Assembly: GCA_963710275.1 (NCBI GenBank)
Contig: CAVPZS010000005.1
Coordinates: 992,001-1,056,000 of the forward strand
Origin: Rhodoblastus sp963710275
Lineage (GTDB): Bacteria; Pseudomonadota; Alphaproteobacteria; Rhizobiales; Beijerinckiaceae
Reading direction: 5' to 3'
DNA: 64,000 bases
Numbering within the stretch: position 1 is the stretch's first letter; each line of letters opens with the position of its first letter. A program made the position numbers and the translations under genes. The notes beneath the pieces are model-generated. The model did no database searches. It saw only the letters and a list, made by a program, of their open reading frames with translations, and was not told where the DNA came from. This document shows, one piece after another, positions 36,504 through 46,454 of this stretch.

Positions 36504-37157
36504 GTGACGCATTTCCATTCCCTGCTCGTCCAATTCGGCCCCTGGGCCGTGTTTGCGCTGGTGGCGCTGGAAAGCGCCGGCATTCCGCTGCCGGGCGAGA
36601 CCATCCTCGTCACCGCCGCAGTTCTGGTCGGACGAACGCATCAGGGATCGATTGCCCTGATCATCGCGCTGGCGGCGGCCGGGGCCATTTTCGGCGACAA
36701 TATCGGCTTTTGGGTTGGGCGCGAGTTCGGGTTGAGGCTGCTGATCCGGCACGGAGGGCGCATCGGCCTCGACGAAGACAAGCTCAGGCTCGGGCAATAT
36801 CTCTTCCTTCGCCACGGCGGCCTGATCGTGTTCTTCGGCCGCTTCGTTGCGGTGCTGCGCGCCTTCGCCGCGGTGCTGGCCGGCGCGAACAAGCTGGCGC
36901 CTTGGCGCTTCTTCCTGTTCAATGCGGCGGGCGGCGTCGTCTGGGCTTGCTGTTTCGGACTGGGCGGCTATTTTCTCGGCGCGGAGTTCCACAAGATCGC
37001 GGGACGGGCGGGCGTGGCCGGCCTCGCGTTTGCGCTGGGCCTGATTTTCGCCTTCTCGTTCTATTATCGAAAGAACGAGGCGCGGATGATCGAGACGGCC
37101 AGGGCGGCGCTGCCGGGGCCGCTCGACCTCACGGGGAAACCCGCCGCCGCGCCGTGA
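36504..37157 (+). CDS. DedA-family membrane protein (first copy)
   Basis: 217 aa with about five hydrophobic segments. ALVALESAGIPLPGETILV, GAIFGDNIGFWVG and FFGRFVAVLRAFAAVLAG are the DedA/SNARE-associated-domain landmarks with the conserved E and R residues. The family includes UptA and PopT, flippases that recycle undecaprenyl phosphate or phospholipid. GTG at 36504 follows AAAGGGG. Confidence 0.9.
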   Translation: MTHFHSLLVQFGPWAVFALVALESAGIPLPGETILVTAAVLVGRTHQGSIALIIALAAAGAIFGDNIGFWVGREFGLRLLIRHGGRIGLDEDKLRLGQYLFLRHGGLIVFFGRFVAVLRAFAAVLAGANKLAPWRFFLFNAAGGVVWACCFGLGGYFLGAEFHKIAGRAGVAGLAFALGLIFAFSFYYRKNEARMIETARAALPGPLDLTGKPAAAP

Positions 37158-37280
37158 ATTCAGTTCGACTTGCGAAGAGAACCTCAACCTTTGCCGATGT
37201 ATGCTTTCCTTCCCTCCTTACTCGCCGCCGCGTCGCCCTGCGCCCGGCTTCAGCCGGCCTCGGCGCCAACGGAACGCCTG

Positions 37281-37959
37281 ATGTTCATAGAAACGATAAA
37301 GCCCCTGATCGCGCAGCACGGCTATCTCGCCGTCTTCTGCATCGTCGCGCTGGAAAGCTCGGGAATTCCGCTGCCGGGCGAGACCGCGCTGGTGCTCGCT
37401 TCGATTTTCGCCGGCGCGACCGGCCTGCTCGACATCAAGCTCGTCATCGTCCTGGCCGCCGCCGGCGCCATACTCGGCGACAATGTCGGCTTCTGGGCCG
37501 GCCGCCGCTACGGCCTGCCGCTGCTGCTCCGCCACGGCGACAAGCTTGGGCTCAGCGACGACCGCATCAAGCTCGGCCAATATCTGTTCGACCATCATGG
37601 CGCGAAAATCGTGTTTTTCGGCCGCTTCATCGCGGTGCTGCAGGATTTTCGCCGCATTCCTCGCAGGCGTGAACCGCTACAGCTGGGGCCAGTTCCTGTT
37701 CTACAACGCCTCTGGCGGCGTGGTCTGGGCGCTGGTGTTCGGCCTCGGCGGCTTTGCCTTCGGCGACGCCTTCGAGCGCGTCGCCGGGCCTCTCGGCAAG
37801 ATCGTGCTGGGCCTGATCGTGGTCGGAATCGCCTTCGGCTGGTGGTTGCTGCACACGCAGGAGAAGAAATGGATCGCCCGCGCCGTCGCTGAAAATCCCG
37901 GCCCCTTGCGCGAGCGGGAAGAAATGCTGGCGCGCCTGTCGAAATCGACGATCGTCTGA
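37281..37959 (+). CDS. DedA-family membrane protein (second copy, one frameshift)
   Basis: About 225 aa after removing one inserted C near 37641 (CTG-C-AGG). It is a clear paralogue of the preceding gene, with ALESSGIPLPGETALV, GAILGDNVGFWAG and FAAFLAGVNRYSWGQF. The tandem copy probably arose by duplication. The ATG at 37281 is used; the frame runs further upstream without a better site. Confidence 0.87.
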
Positions 37960-38167
37960 CGACGTATCGGCAAGGCTTTGTCCGCCCGGCGGCGAGATGT
38001 AAGCACCGAATTTACAGACGCCGCCCAAGAACGCGCGTCACGAAGCTGTCGTCTGCATTTGCGATAAAATCATACTTCCGCTCGCCCAGCTTAGACGCTA
38101 GATTCAGGACTCGGCGAGCGGGCTACGAACCGCATCCACAGAATTGCGCGGAAACGAGGCGTCATCC

Positions 38168-38749
38168 TTGAGCTTCTTCAAGCGGCCAACAAGCGAAATA
38201 TCAGAAGGCGCGCTTCCGTCTCGGCGCAAGGGTTGGGATGTGGTTGGCGTCGTCGACTGGCCGATCACTCATGTGCTCGGTTTGAGGCGGGACAGGCGCA
38301 TTCCGCTTGCGGCGGCGAATTTGCTGTCCCGACTCGGGGACGGCCCGCTTTACATCGCGATTGTCGTCGCCTTGCTGCTGTTTCGTCCGCCGGGCACCGT
38401 AACGATCTTCGTTTGCGCGCTGGTGAGCGTCGGCCTTCTGCACAGCGTCTACCCGACGCTGAAGAAACTCACGGCCCGCCCGCGGCCCAGGGACCTCGAG
38501 GCCACCTTTCCCGAGGCGCATCCCGCGCTCGACGCTTTTTCCTTTCCGAGCGGCCATGTCATGACCCTGACGGCGACGCTCACGCCCATCCTTCATGCGG
38601 CGCCGTCGTTCTGGCCGGCGGGGGTCGCCGCCTGGGCGGCGATGGCTTGGGCGCGGTTGGCCATCGGCCATCACTTCGCCAGCGATATCGCGGCGGGAAC
38701 CCTGCTCGGCCTCGCCGTCGCCGGTAGCCTGATCTACTTGGTCGGCTGA
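38168..38749 (+). CDS. PAP2-superfamily lipid phosphatase
   Basis: 193 aa from TTG 38168 (GAGG spaced 8 bases upstream); a TTG at 38144 is possible. Motifs are KKLTARPRPRD, FPSGHVMT and ARLAIGHHFASD, all intact, unlike the PAP2 protein at 1.6-2.3 kb. It follows two DedA genes, so recycling of polyprenyl phosphate by dephosphorylation and flipping is an attractive joint role. Confidence 0.85.
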   Translation: MSFFKRPTSEISEGALPSRRKGWDVVGVVDWPITHVLGLRRDRRIPLAAANLLSRLGDGPLYIAIVVALLLFRPPGTVTIFVCALVSVGLLHSVYPTLKKLTARPRPRDLEATFPEAHPALDAFSFPSGHVMTLTATLTPILHAAPSFWPAGVAAWAAMAWARLAIGHHFASDIAAGTLLGLAVAGSLIYLVG

Positions 38750-38759
38750 AAACAACGTC

Positions 38760-39741
38760 TCAAAGCGACAGCTTGAACCGGGCGGCGATCTCCCCGATTA
38801 CGCCGCGCCGGAACGCGAGGACGCAGATGACGAAGATCACGCCCTGGATCACCGTCACCCATTGCCCGAAGCCGGACAGGTAATTCTGCATGGTGACGAT
38901 GATCAGCGCGCCAGCGACCGGGCCGAGGATCGTTCCCATGCCGCCGACCAGGGTCATCAGGATGACTTCGCCCGAGGTGGACCAGTGGACGTCGGTCAGG
39001 CCGGCGCTTTGCGCGACGATCGCCTTGGTCGCGCCGGCCAGTCCCGCCAGCGATGCGGACAGGATGAAGGCCGCGAGCTTGTAGCGCTCGACGCGATAGC
39101 CCAGCGATATCGCGCGCGGCTCGTTTTCGCGGATCGCCTTGAGCACGGCGCCGAAGGGCGAATGGACGATGCGATAGACGGCGAGCAGGCCGAACAGGAA
39201 GATCGCCAGCACGACATAATAAAGCGACAGGTCATGGCCGAGGTCGAGCAGCCCGAACAGCTTTCCGCGGGGAACGCCCTGGATGCCGTCCTCGCCATGG
39301 GTGAAGGGCGCCTGCAAGGCGACGAAATAGACCATCTGCGCCAGCGCCAGCGTGATCATCGAGAAATAAATGCCCTGGCTGCGGATCGACAGGGCGCCGG
39401 CGACGAGGCCGAGGCCGGCCGCCGCGGCGGTTCCGGCGAGGATGGAGAGTTCCGGCGGCCAGCCATAGACCCTGGCCGCATGGGCCGCGAAATAGCTGGC
39501 CGAGCCGTAAAATAAGCGCGTGGCCGAAGGACAAAAGGCCGCAATAGCCGACCAGGAGGTTGAAGGCGCAGGCGAAAAGGGCCGCGCAGAGCGCCAGGGC
39601 GAGGAAATAGGGATAGACGGCGAAAGGCGCCAGCGCGAGCACCGCGGCCAGCACGGCGATGGCGACGACCTGGTCGGGCAGGCGTCTTTCGCGCAAGGCG
39701 GCCGCGGGCGGATGGCGGCGGGAGGGGCGGTCTCGGCTCAT
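38760..39741 (-). CDS. livM: LIV-type ABC transporter permease LivM (one frameshift)
   Basis: 326 aa after removing one inserted base near 39508. About ten membrane segments with GYCGLLSFGHA near the N-terminus and the EEA-loop equivalent ENEPRAISLGYRVERYK. It is the last gene of the livG-F-K-H-M unit and starts two bases beyond the livH stop (TGACATG). Confidence 0.87.
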
Positions 39742-39742
39742 G

Positions 39743-40632
39743 TCAGGCCTTCTTTCCGAACAGGCCGGACGGCCTGACGAGCAGGACCAGGACCATGATG
39801 ACGAAGACCACGGTATTGGCGGCTTGCGGATAGAACAACTTTGGTCAGGCCCTCGGCGAGGCCGAGCGACGAAGCCGGTGACGATCGAGCCCATGATCGA
39901 GCCCATGCCGCCGATCACCACCACCGCGAAGACGACGATGATGAAATCCGCGCCCATCAGCGGGCGCACCTGATAGATCGGCGCCGCCAGCACGCCGGCC
40001 AGCGCCGCCAGCCCGACGCCAAAGCCATAGGTCAGGGTGATCATGCGCGGCACATTGATGCCGAAGGCGCGGGTCAGTTCGGGATTTTCCGTCGCCGCGC
40101 GGAGATAGGCGCCGAGCCTTGTCTTCTCGATGGCGAACCAGGTCGAAAGGCAGACGACCAGCGAAAACCGATCACCCAGCCGCGATAGACCGGCAGATAC
40201 ATGAAGCCGAGATTGAAGCCGCCCCTGAGGTGGTCGGGCATGGGATAGGGCTGGCCGGAGGCGCCATAGGCGTTCTGGAACAGGCCCTGAACGATCAGCG
40301 CAATGCCGAAGGTCAGCAGCAGGCCGTAGATGGGGTCGAGGCCGGCGAGACGCTTGAGCATGGTCCGCTCGATCGGCCATGCCGAACAGGGCGACGCCGA
40401 GCGGCGCGAGGACCAGGGCCGGCCAATAGCCGATGTCGAAATAATTGAGCAGGAACCAGGCGAAGAAGGCGCCCATCATGTAGAGCGCGCCATGGGCGAA
40501 ATTGACGATGTTCAGCATGCCGAAAATCACGGCGAGGCCGAGGCTCAGCAGGGCGTAGAAGGCGCCGTTGATCAGGCCGACCAGCAATTGCGAGAACAGC
40601 GCCTGGGTGGTGACGCCGAGCAGGGGAATCAT
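39743..40632 (-). CDS. livH: LIV-type ABC transporter permease LivH (four indels)
   Basis: 295 aa once four indels are corrected: extra bases near 40374, 39868 and 39835, and one lost base near 40166. The start QLLVGLINGAFYALLSLGLA and the loop ENPELTRAFGINVPRM are LivH hallmarks. With LivM it forms the channel for branched-chain amino acids, amides or related solutes. Confidence 0.85.
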
Positions 40633-40759
40633 GCGCGGCTCCTGTCTCGTTTGTCCCCGGCGGCTGGCGTGCGCTCTCGAAATTCCGCCGCAGCTGCGCC
40701 GCGCGGATGGCCGGGACGAACCCGGCCAGGACGCGCGCGCTTCATCGCATCGTTTTCCG

Positions 40760-41974
40760 TCACTTCTTCACCAGCGGGCATTCGCTTTGCGACAGCGGCC
40801 GGAAGGCTTCGTCCGCGGGTATGGTTGCGACAAGCTTCGCGTAATCCCACGGGTCCTTCGATTCTTCCGGCTTCTTCACTTGCATCAGATAGGCCGGATG
40901 GATCGCGCGGCCGTCGATGCGGATCGAGCCCTTGCCGAAAGCCTGGTCATCGGTCGGCATGGACTTCATCTTGGCGACGATGGCGGCGCCGTCGGGCGTC
41001 GTGCCGCCCATGGCCTCGACCGTCTTGAGATAATTCACGACCGAGCAATAGACGCCGGCCTGAACCATGGTCGGCTTGCGCGCCATCCTTCGAGCGCTTG
41101 GAAAAACGCTCGGCGAAGGCGCGGGAGCTCTCGTTCAGGTCCCAGTAGAAGGTGGTGGTGTATTCCAGTCCCTGCGCGGCGTGAAGGCCGAGCGCGTGAA
41201 TGTCGGAAAGGAAGATCAGCAGCGCGGCCAGCTTCTGGTCGCCGCGGGTCGTCAGTCCGAATTCCGCCGCCTGCTTGATCGAGTTGGAGGTATCGGCGCC
41301 GGCATTGGCCAGGCCGATCACCTTGGCCTTGGACGCCTGCGCCTGCAGGAGCTGAGACGAGAAATCGGCGCTGTTGAGCGGCGCCATGGCGTCGCCGAGG
41401 ACTTTCCGCCATTGGCCAGCACCACCGCGGTCGTGTCGCGCTCCAGCGCCTTGCCGAAGGCGTAATCGGCGGTGATGAAGAACCAGCTGTCGCCGCCGGC
41501 CTTGGTCATCGCCTTGCCGGTGCCATTGGCGAGCGCGTAGGTGTCATAGGCCCAGTGGATCAGGTTCGGCGTGCAGGCCTTGCCGGTAAGATCCGAGGTT
41601 GCGGCGCCGGAATTGAGCAAGACCTTGTTCTTTTCCTTGACGACCTGGCTCGACCGCCAGGGACACGCCGGAATTCAGCGAGTCGACGATGACGTCGGCC
41701 TTGCCCTGGTCGAACCATTCGCGGGCGATATTGGTGCCGATATCGGCCTTGTTCTGATGGTCGGCGGTGACGACGTTGACCTTCCAGCCCTTGGCGGCGA
41801 GGCCGGATTCTTCGACCGCCATTTGCGCGGCCAGCGTCGAGCCGACCCCGCCGGCGTCGGCATAGGGGCCGGACATGTCGGTCAGAACGCCGATATTGGT
41901 GGTCTTTTCCTGCGCCAGCGCCGGGCGGCGAACAGGAGGCCGCGGGCGACGCCCGCCATGATAAGTCTTTTCAT
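40760..41974 (-). CDS. livK: LIV-type periplasmic substrate-binding protein (four indels)
   Basis: 404 aa with four indels corrected (near 41924, 41650, 41402 and 41091). A signal peptide from the ATG at 41974 (MKRLIMAGVARGLLFAA) ends near PALAQ. The body has IGVLTDMSGPYADAGG and a late QSECPLVKK end with cysteines at both ends. It matches type I periplasmic binding proteins of the LivJ/LivK-amide group. The ligand cannot be told. It lies in the middle of the transporter operon. Confidence 0.85.
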
Positions 41975-42005
41975 TGTTTCCTCCCCATTTCGCACGCCAA
42001 GGTTT

Positions 42006-42709
42006 TCAGACGCCCAGATAAGCGTGCAGCTTATCCATATTGGCCGGCGAGATCGGCGCTGGCGAAGGCTTCGAGGATCGGCCATGCTCCATGACGTAGA
42101 AGCGGTCGGCAAGCGCCGAGGCCCAGCGAAAATTCTGCTCGACCAGCAGAATGGTGAAGCCCCGGGCCTTCAGCTTTCGCGATGGTCCTGCCGATCTGCT
42201 GCGATGATGACCGGGGCAAGCCCCTCGGTCGGTTCGTCGAGCATCAGCAGGCGCGCGCCGGTGCGCAGGATGCGGCCGATCGCCAGCATCTGCTGCTCGC
42301 CGCCGGAAAGTTTGGCGCCGCTCGCTCGCCAGCCTTTCGCGCAGATTGGGGAAAAGCTCGAAAATCTCGTCGAGGGTCAGGCCGCCGGTGGCGATTACCG
42401 GCGGCAGCATCAGGTTTTCCTCGACGTTGAGGCTGGTGAAAATGCCGCGCTCCTCCGGGCAAAGCGCGACGCCGAGCCGCGCGATCCGGTCGGACGACAG
42501 GCCGATGGTCTCGCGCGCCTGCGAAGCGGACGCGCCCGCGCGCTTGCGCACCATGCCCATGATCGATTTCAGGGTCGTGGTCTTGCCGGCGCCGTTGCGG
42601 CCGAGCAGGGTGACGACTTCGCCGGCGCGGATTTCGAGATCGACGCCGTGCAGCACATGCGATTCGCCATAAAAGGCGTGCAATCCCGCGAACTTCGAGC
42701 AGCGCTCAC
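42006..42709 (-). CDS. livF: LIV-type ABC transporter ATPase LivF (seven indels)
   Basis: 232 aa once indels near 42703, 42686, 42319, 42197, 42176, 42077 and 42043 are undone (six insertions, one deletion). Walker A GRNGAGKTTTLKSIMG, then LCPEERGIFTSLNVEENL, LSGGEQQMLAIGR and LLMLDEPTEGLAP are recovered across frames. GTG at 42709 immediately follows the livG stop. This is the most damaged gene of the window, yet no residue of a key motif is lost. Confidence 0.82.
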
Positions 42710-43482
42710 TCAGCCATGGCCCTCCCGCCTCGACCGAGGCGCCGAGATAGGCCTCCTGCACCTGCGGGATTGGCCGAAACGGTGGCGTAATCGCCCTCCG
42801 CCAGCACCTTTCCGCGGGTGAGAACGGTGATGGTGTCGCACAGGCTCGCCACGACATTGAGATTATGCTCGACCATCAGCACCGTGCGTCCCGCCGCGAC
42901 CCGTCCTGATCAGCGCCGCGATTCGGTCGATGTCCTCGTGTCCCATGCCGGCCATCGGCTCATCGAGCAGCAACATTTGCGGATCGAGCGCCAAAGTCGT
43001 GGCGATTTCCAGCGCCCGCTTGCGGCCATAGGGCATTTCCCCGGCGATGGCTCCCGCCCAGCCATTCAGGCCGACGTCGCCGAGCAGGGCGAGGGCGCGC
43101 TCATCATATAGTCTTAGCCGGCTGATCGGAGCGCCAGAAATCGAACGAGGCGCCGCGCGCGCGCTGCAGGGCGATCCGTACATTCTCCAGCGCGGTGAGA
43201 TTTGGAAAAACCGCCGAAATCTGGAAGGAGCGGACGAGGCCGAGCCGGGCGATGTCGGCGGGCCGCGAGCGCGTGATGTCGCGGCCTTCATAGCGGATCG
43301 AGCCGCGCGTCGGCTCAAGGAATTTCGTCAGCAGATTGAAGCAGGTGGTTTTGCCGGCGCCGTTAGGGCCGATCAGCGCGTGGATGGTGTGCCGCCTGAC
43401 GCGCAAACGCACGTCATTGACGGCGGTGAAGCCGGCAAATTCCTTCGTCAGCCCATCTGTTTCGAGGGCGTAAGACAGACAA
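42710..43482 (-). CDS. livG: LIV-type ABC transporter ATPase LivG (five insertions)
   Basis: 255 aa with insertions near 43473, 43120, 42904, 42767 and 42721 removed. Walker A GPNGAGKTTCFNLL, the SFQISAVFPNLTALENV region and LLLDEPMAGMGHEDID show the LivG branch. The start is inferred to be TTG 43482; the raw frame holding the Walker A has no start upstream of 43412. It heads the livG-F-K-H-M unit and is divergent from ccoN. Confidence 0.8.
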
Positions 43483-43870
43483 GTGGCGTAACTCCCATCG
43501 GCGCGTTGCGCCCGCCGCCCATTTTTTTTAGGGGCGATCGTTGAAGTGGGAGATTAGGCCGCGTCACAGTATTAAAATCAAGGCAAAGATTGGTGATTGC
43601 GCTTGATCTACGAGACAGTGAAGTCGAGGCCTTGGCGGCGCCGCCAAAAAAAGGTCAAAAAGAGATAAAATTCGCCGCGGCCCATTGTCGCAGGACAATG
43701 AATTATGCACCGACGTCCTATCGCCAATAAGAACATTTTGGTTTTAAGAGGGGGGCTAGGCGCTTCATTTGACTTGAGTCAATGAAAGCGTTGCAAGGGC
43801 GGGCGATGGTCCGCCTAATGGCGAGCCGGCGTTTTGAAATGCGTCGTCTCGATTTCATTGGGGCGAAAAC
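43483..43870. other. Regulatory intergenic region between livG and ccoN
   Basis: About 390 bases without a gene. It holds a 16-base palindrome TTGGCGGC/GCCGCCAA (43632-43647), a hairpin CATTGTC-GCAG-GACAATG (43683-43700) and the FixK/FNR box (43769-43782). The first two could be operators for either direction. Oligo-A and oligo-T tracts lower the GC content locally. Confidence 0.5.
43769..43782 (+). promoter_or_regulatory. FixK/FNR-type box upstream of ccoN
   Basis: TTGACTTGAGTCAA is a full dyad close to the anaerobox TTGAT-N4-ATCAA and to the rhizobial FixK form with GTCAA. It is centred about 95 bases before the ccoN ATG, a position that allows activation at -41.5 with a leader of about 50 bases. 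FixK-type activation of cbb3 oxidase genes at low oxygen is well established in alphaproteobacteria. Confidence 0.85.
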
Positions 43871-45547
43871 ATGGCGCAAGCAAGTTCAGTTACCACGGCG
43901 CCGCCTGCGGGCGGCAAACAATGTGCCGATCGGCGAAATGGTGGGGATTGTGCTCTCCATCGTCGGCGCGCTTTTGGCGCTATTCATCGCATTGAACGCC
44001 TACACGGCGCCTTATGCGTTCCACATGATCGTGTTCGCCCTCGCGGGTCTGGGCTCGGCCTTCTTCATCTTCAAGCGCTACACGCTTCGCCCGGCGGTCA
44101 CGCCGCAGGAGATCGACGGCAAGCCCAACTACAATTACGGGCCGATCAAGTTCTCCAGCCTCGCCGCCGTGTTCTGGGGCATCGCCGGCTTCCTGGTCGG
44201 TCTGATCATCGCCCTCGAGCTGGCCTTCCCCGATCTGTCCATGGGCCTGCCCTGGATCAATTTCGGCCGCTTGCGCCCGCTTGCACACCTCGGCGGTGAT
44301 CTTCGCCTTCGGCGGCAACGTGCTGCTGGCGACCTCGCTCTATGTCGTGCAGCGCACCTGCCGCGCGCGCCTGGCCGGCGCTCTCGCGCCCTGGTTCGTC
44401 GTTCTCGGCTTCAACCTCTTCATCGTCATCGCCGGCACCGGCTACCTGCTCGGCATCACCCAGGGCAAGGAATACGCCGAGCCGGAATGGTATTCCGACC
44501 TCTGGCTGACCATCGTCTGGGTTGATCTACCTGCTGGTGTTCCTGGCCACTTTGTGGAAGCGCAAGGAGCCCCACATCTATGTCGCCAACTGGTTCACCC
44601 TCGCGATGATCATCACCATCGCCATGCTGCACCTCGGCAACAACGCCTCGATTCCGGTCTCGATCTTCTCGCCCAAGTCCTACATCGTGTGGTCGGGCGT
44701 GCAGGATGCGATGTTCCAGTGGTGGTACGGCCATAACGCGGTGGGCTTCTTCCTGACCGCCGGCTTCCTGGCCATCATGTATTATTTCGTGCCCAAGCGC
44801 GCGGAACGTCCGGTCTATTCCTACCGCCTGTCGATCATCCACTTCTGGGCGCTGGTCTTCATGTACATCTGGGCCGGCCCCCACCATCTGCACTATACGG
44901 CTCTGCCGGACTGGGCGCAGACGCTGGGCATGACCTTCTCGATCATGCTGTGGATGCCTTCCTGGGGCGGCATGATCAACGGCCTGCTGACGCTGGCCGG
45001 CGCCTGGGACAAGCTGCGCACCGATCCGGTCCTGCGCATGCTGGTCGTGTCGATCGCCTTCTACGGCATGTCGACCTTCGAAGGCCCGCTGATGTCGATC
45101 AAGGTGGTGAACTCGCTGTCTCACTACACTGACTGGACCATCGGCCACGTGCATTCCGGCGCTCTCGGCTGGGTGGGCTTCGTCTCCTTCGGCGCGCTCT
45201 ACTGCCTGATCCCCTGGGTGTTCAATCGCCGGCTTTACTCGCTGAAGCTGGTGAACTGGCACTTCTGGATCGCCACCATCGGCATCGTCCTCTACATCAC
45301 GGCGATGTGGGTGTCCGGCATCCTGCAGGGTCTGATGTGGCGCGCCTATACCGCCAACGGCTTCCTTGAATATTCCTTCATCGAAACCGTGGAAGCCATG
45401 TTCCCCTTCTACGTGATCCGTGCGGCGGGCGGCGGCCTGTTCCTCGTCGGCGCACTGATCATGGCCTTCAACTTCTACAAGACCATCGCTTCGCCTGAAG
45501 AGGCCGGAGCCCCCGAAATCAATCCCGCGCTCGCGCCGGCCGAGTGA
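43871..45547 (+). CDS. ccoN: cbb3-type cytochrome c oxidase subunit I (three frameshifts)
   Basis: 557 aa after removing three inserted bases, near 43916, 44282 and 44523. About 12 membrane helices are present. The heme and CuB histidines can be seen in ALAFHMIVF-like AYAFHMIVF, WWYGHNAVGFF, WAGPHHLHYT and TIGHVHSGALGW. The catalytic subunit reduces O2 to water with high affinity. The ATG at 43871 follows the FixK box region and is better than the raw start at 43782. Confidence 0.93.
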
Positions 45548-45558
45548 GGAGATCGACT

Positions 45559-46291
45559 ATGTCACTTTGGAACAAACACGCGATCTTCGAGAAGAACTCG
45601 CATCATCCTGACCGTCGGCATCCTGCTGGTCGTCGCCATCGGCGGCCTGGTCGAAATCGGTCCGCTCTTCTATCTGAAGAGCACGATCGAAACGGTGGAC
45701 GGCGTGCGGCCTTACACGCCGCTCGAACTGGCGGGGCGCAACATCTACGTCCGCGAAGGCTGCTATCTCTGCCATTCGCAGATGATCCGCTCCCTGCGCG
45801 ACGAAGTGGAGCGCTACGGCCATTACTCGCTGGCGGCGGAATCGAAATACGATCATCCGTTCCAGTGGGGCTCCAAGCGCACCGGTCCCGGATCTCGCCC
45901 GCATCGGCGGCAAGTATTCCGACGACTGGCAGCGCGGCCATCTGAACAACCCGCGTTCGGTCGTTCCCGGCTCGGTCATGCCGCGCTACGGCTTCCTCGC
46001 CGAATCGCCGCTCGACTACAAGCACCTGGGCGAGGACATGTCGGTCCTGGCGATTGAAGGCGTGCCCTACACCGCGGAGGACATCGCCAAGGTGGACGCC
46101 GACGTCAAGGCTCAGCTGAACCCCGACGACGCGTCTGTGGCCGATCTGGCCAAGCGCTACCCGAAAGCCATCGCTCATACGGGCGCCGGCGCCGAGACCC
46201 GACTGAGCAGGATGCGCTTGTCGCCTACCTGCAGATGCTCGGGACCACGGTCGACTTCAAACTCTTCGACGAAAAAGCCAACTGGCGCTGA
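45559..46291 (+). CDS. ccoO: cbb3 oxidase subunit II, monoheme cytochrome c (three indels)
   Basis: 243 aa after correcting insertions at 45600 and 45888 and a deletion near 46205. One N-terminal membrane anchor (residues 15-38) is followed by the heme motif CYLCH near residue 69 and a methionine in PGSVMPRYGF. It passes electrons from CcoP to CcoN. Eleven bases separate it from ccoN. Confidence 0.92.
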
Positions 46292-46301
46292 GGAGGGCGA
46301 A

Positions 46302-46451
46302 ATGGATCTCGAAGCCTTTCTGGGACCGCTCAAATTACTGAGTCTCTTTTCGGTCATCATCGCATTCACGGGCGTCGTCGCCTTTGCGTTGTGGCCGTCC
46401 AAAAAGAAGAGCTTCGACGAGGCCGCGCGCCTGCCGCTGAATGAGGACTGA
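46302..46451 (+). CDS. ccoQ: cbb3 oxidase small subunit CcoQ/FixQ
   Basis: 49 aa with one membrane segment (residues 10-32) and WPSKKKSFDEAARLPLNED, the usual FixQ tail. It stabilises the oxidase complex. GGAGG lies seven bases upstream of the ATG. Confidence 0.9.
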   Translation: MDLEAFLGPLKLLSLFSVIIAFTGVVAFALWPSKKKSFDEAARLPLNED

Positions 46452-46454
46452 ACG

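Noticed and set aside
9097..41091. TCAAGGA as a modification motif that always causes a false G
   Set aside because: Three broken copies exist, but intact copies occur in clean genes (for example 34507-34513 and within livK), so a strict motif effect is not supported.
38760..43482. The liv genes as true pseudogenes
   Set aside because: All motifs and lengths are restored by single-base corrections, and essential genes such as ychF show the same kind of break.
43632..43647. The palindrome TTGGCGGC/GCCGCCAA as a terminator
   Set aside because: It is followed by an A run on the plus strand and preceded by a T run in the minus direction, so it lacks a proper T tail in either direction.
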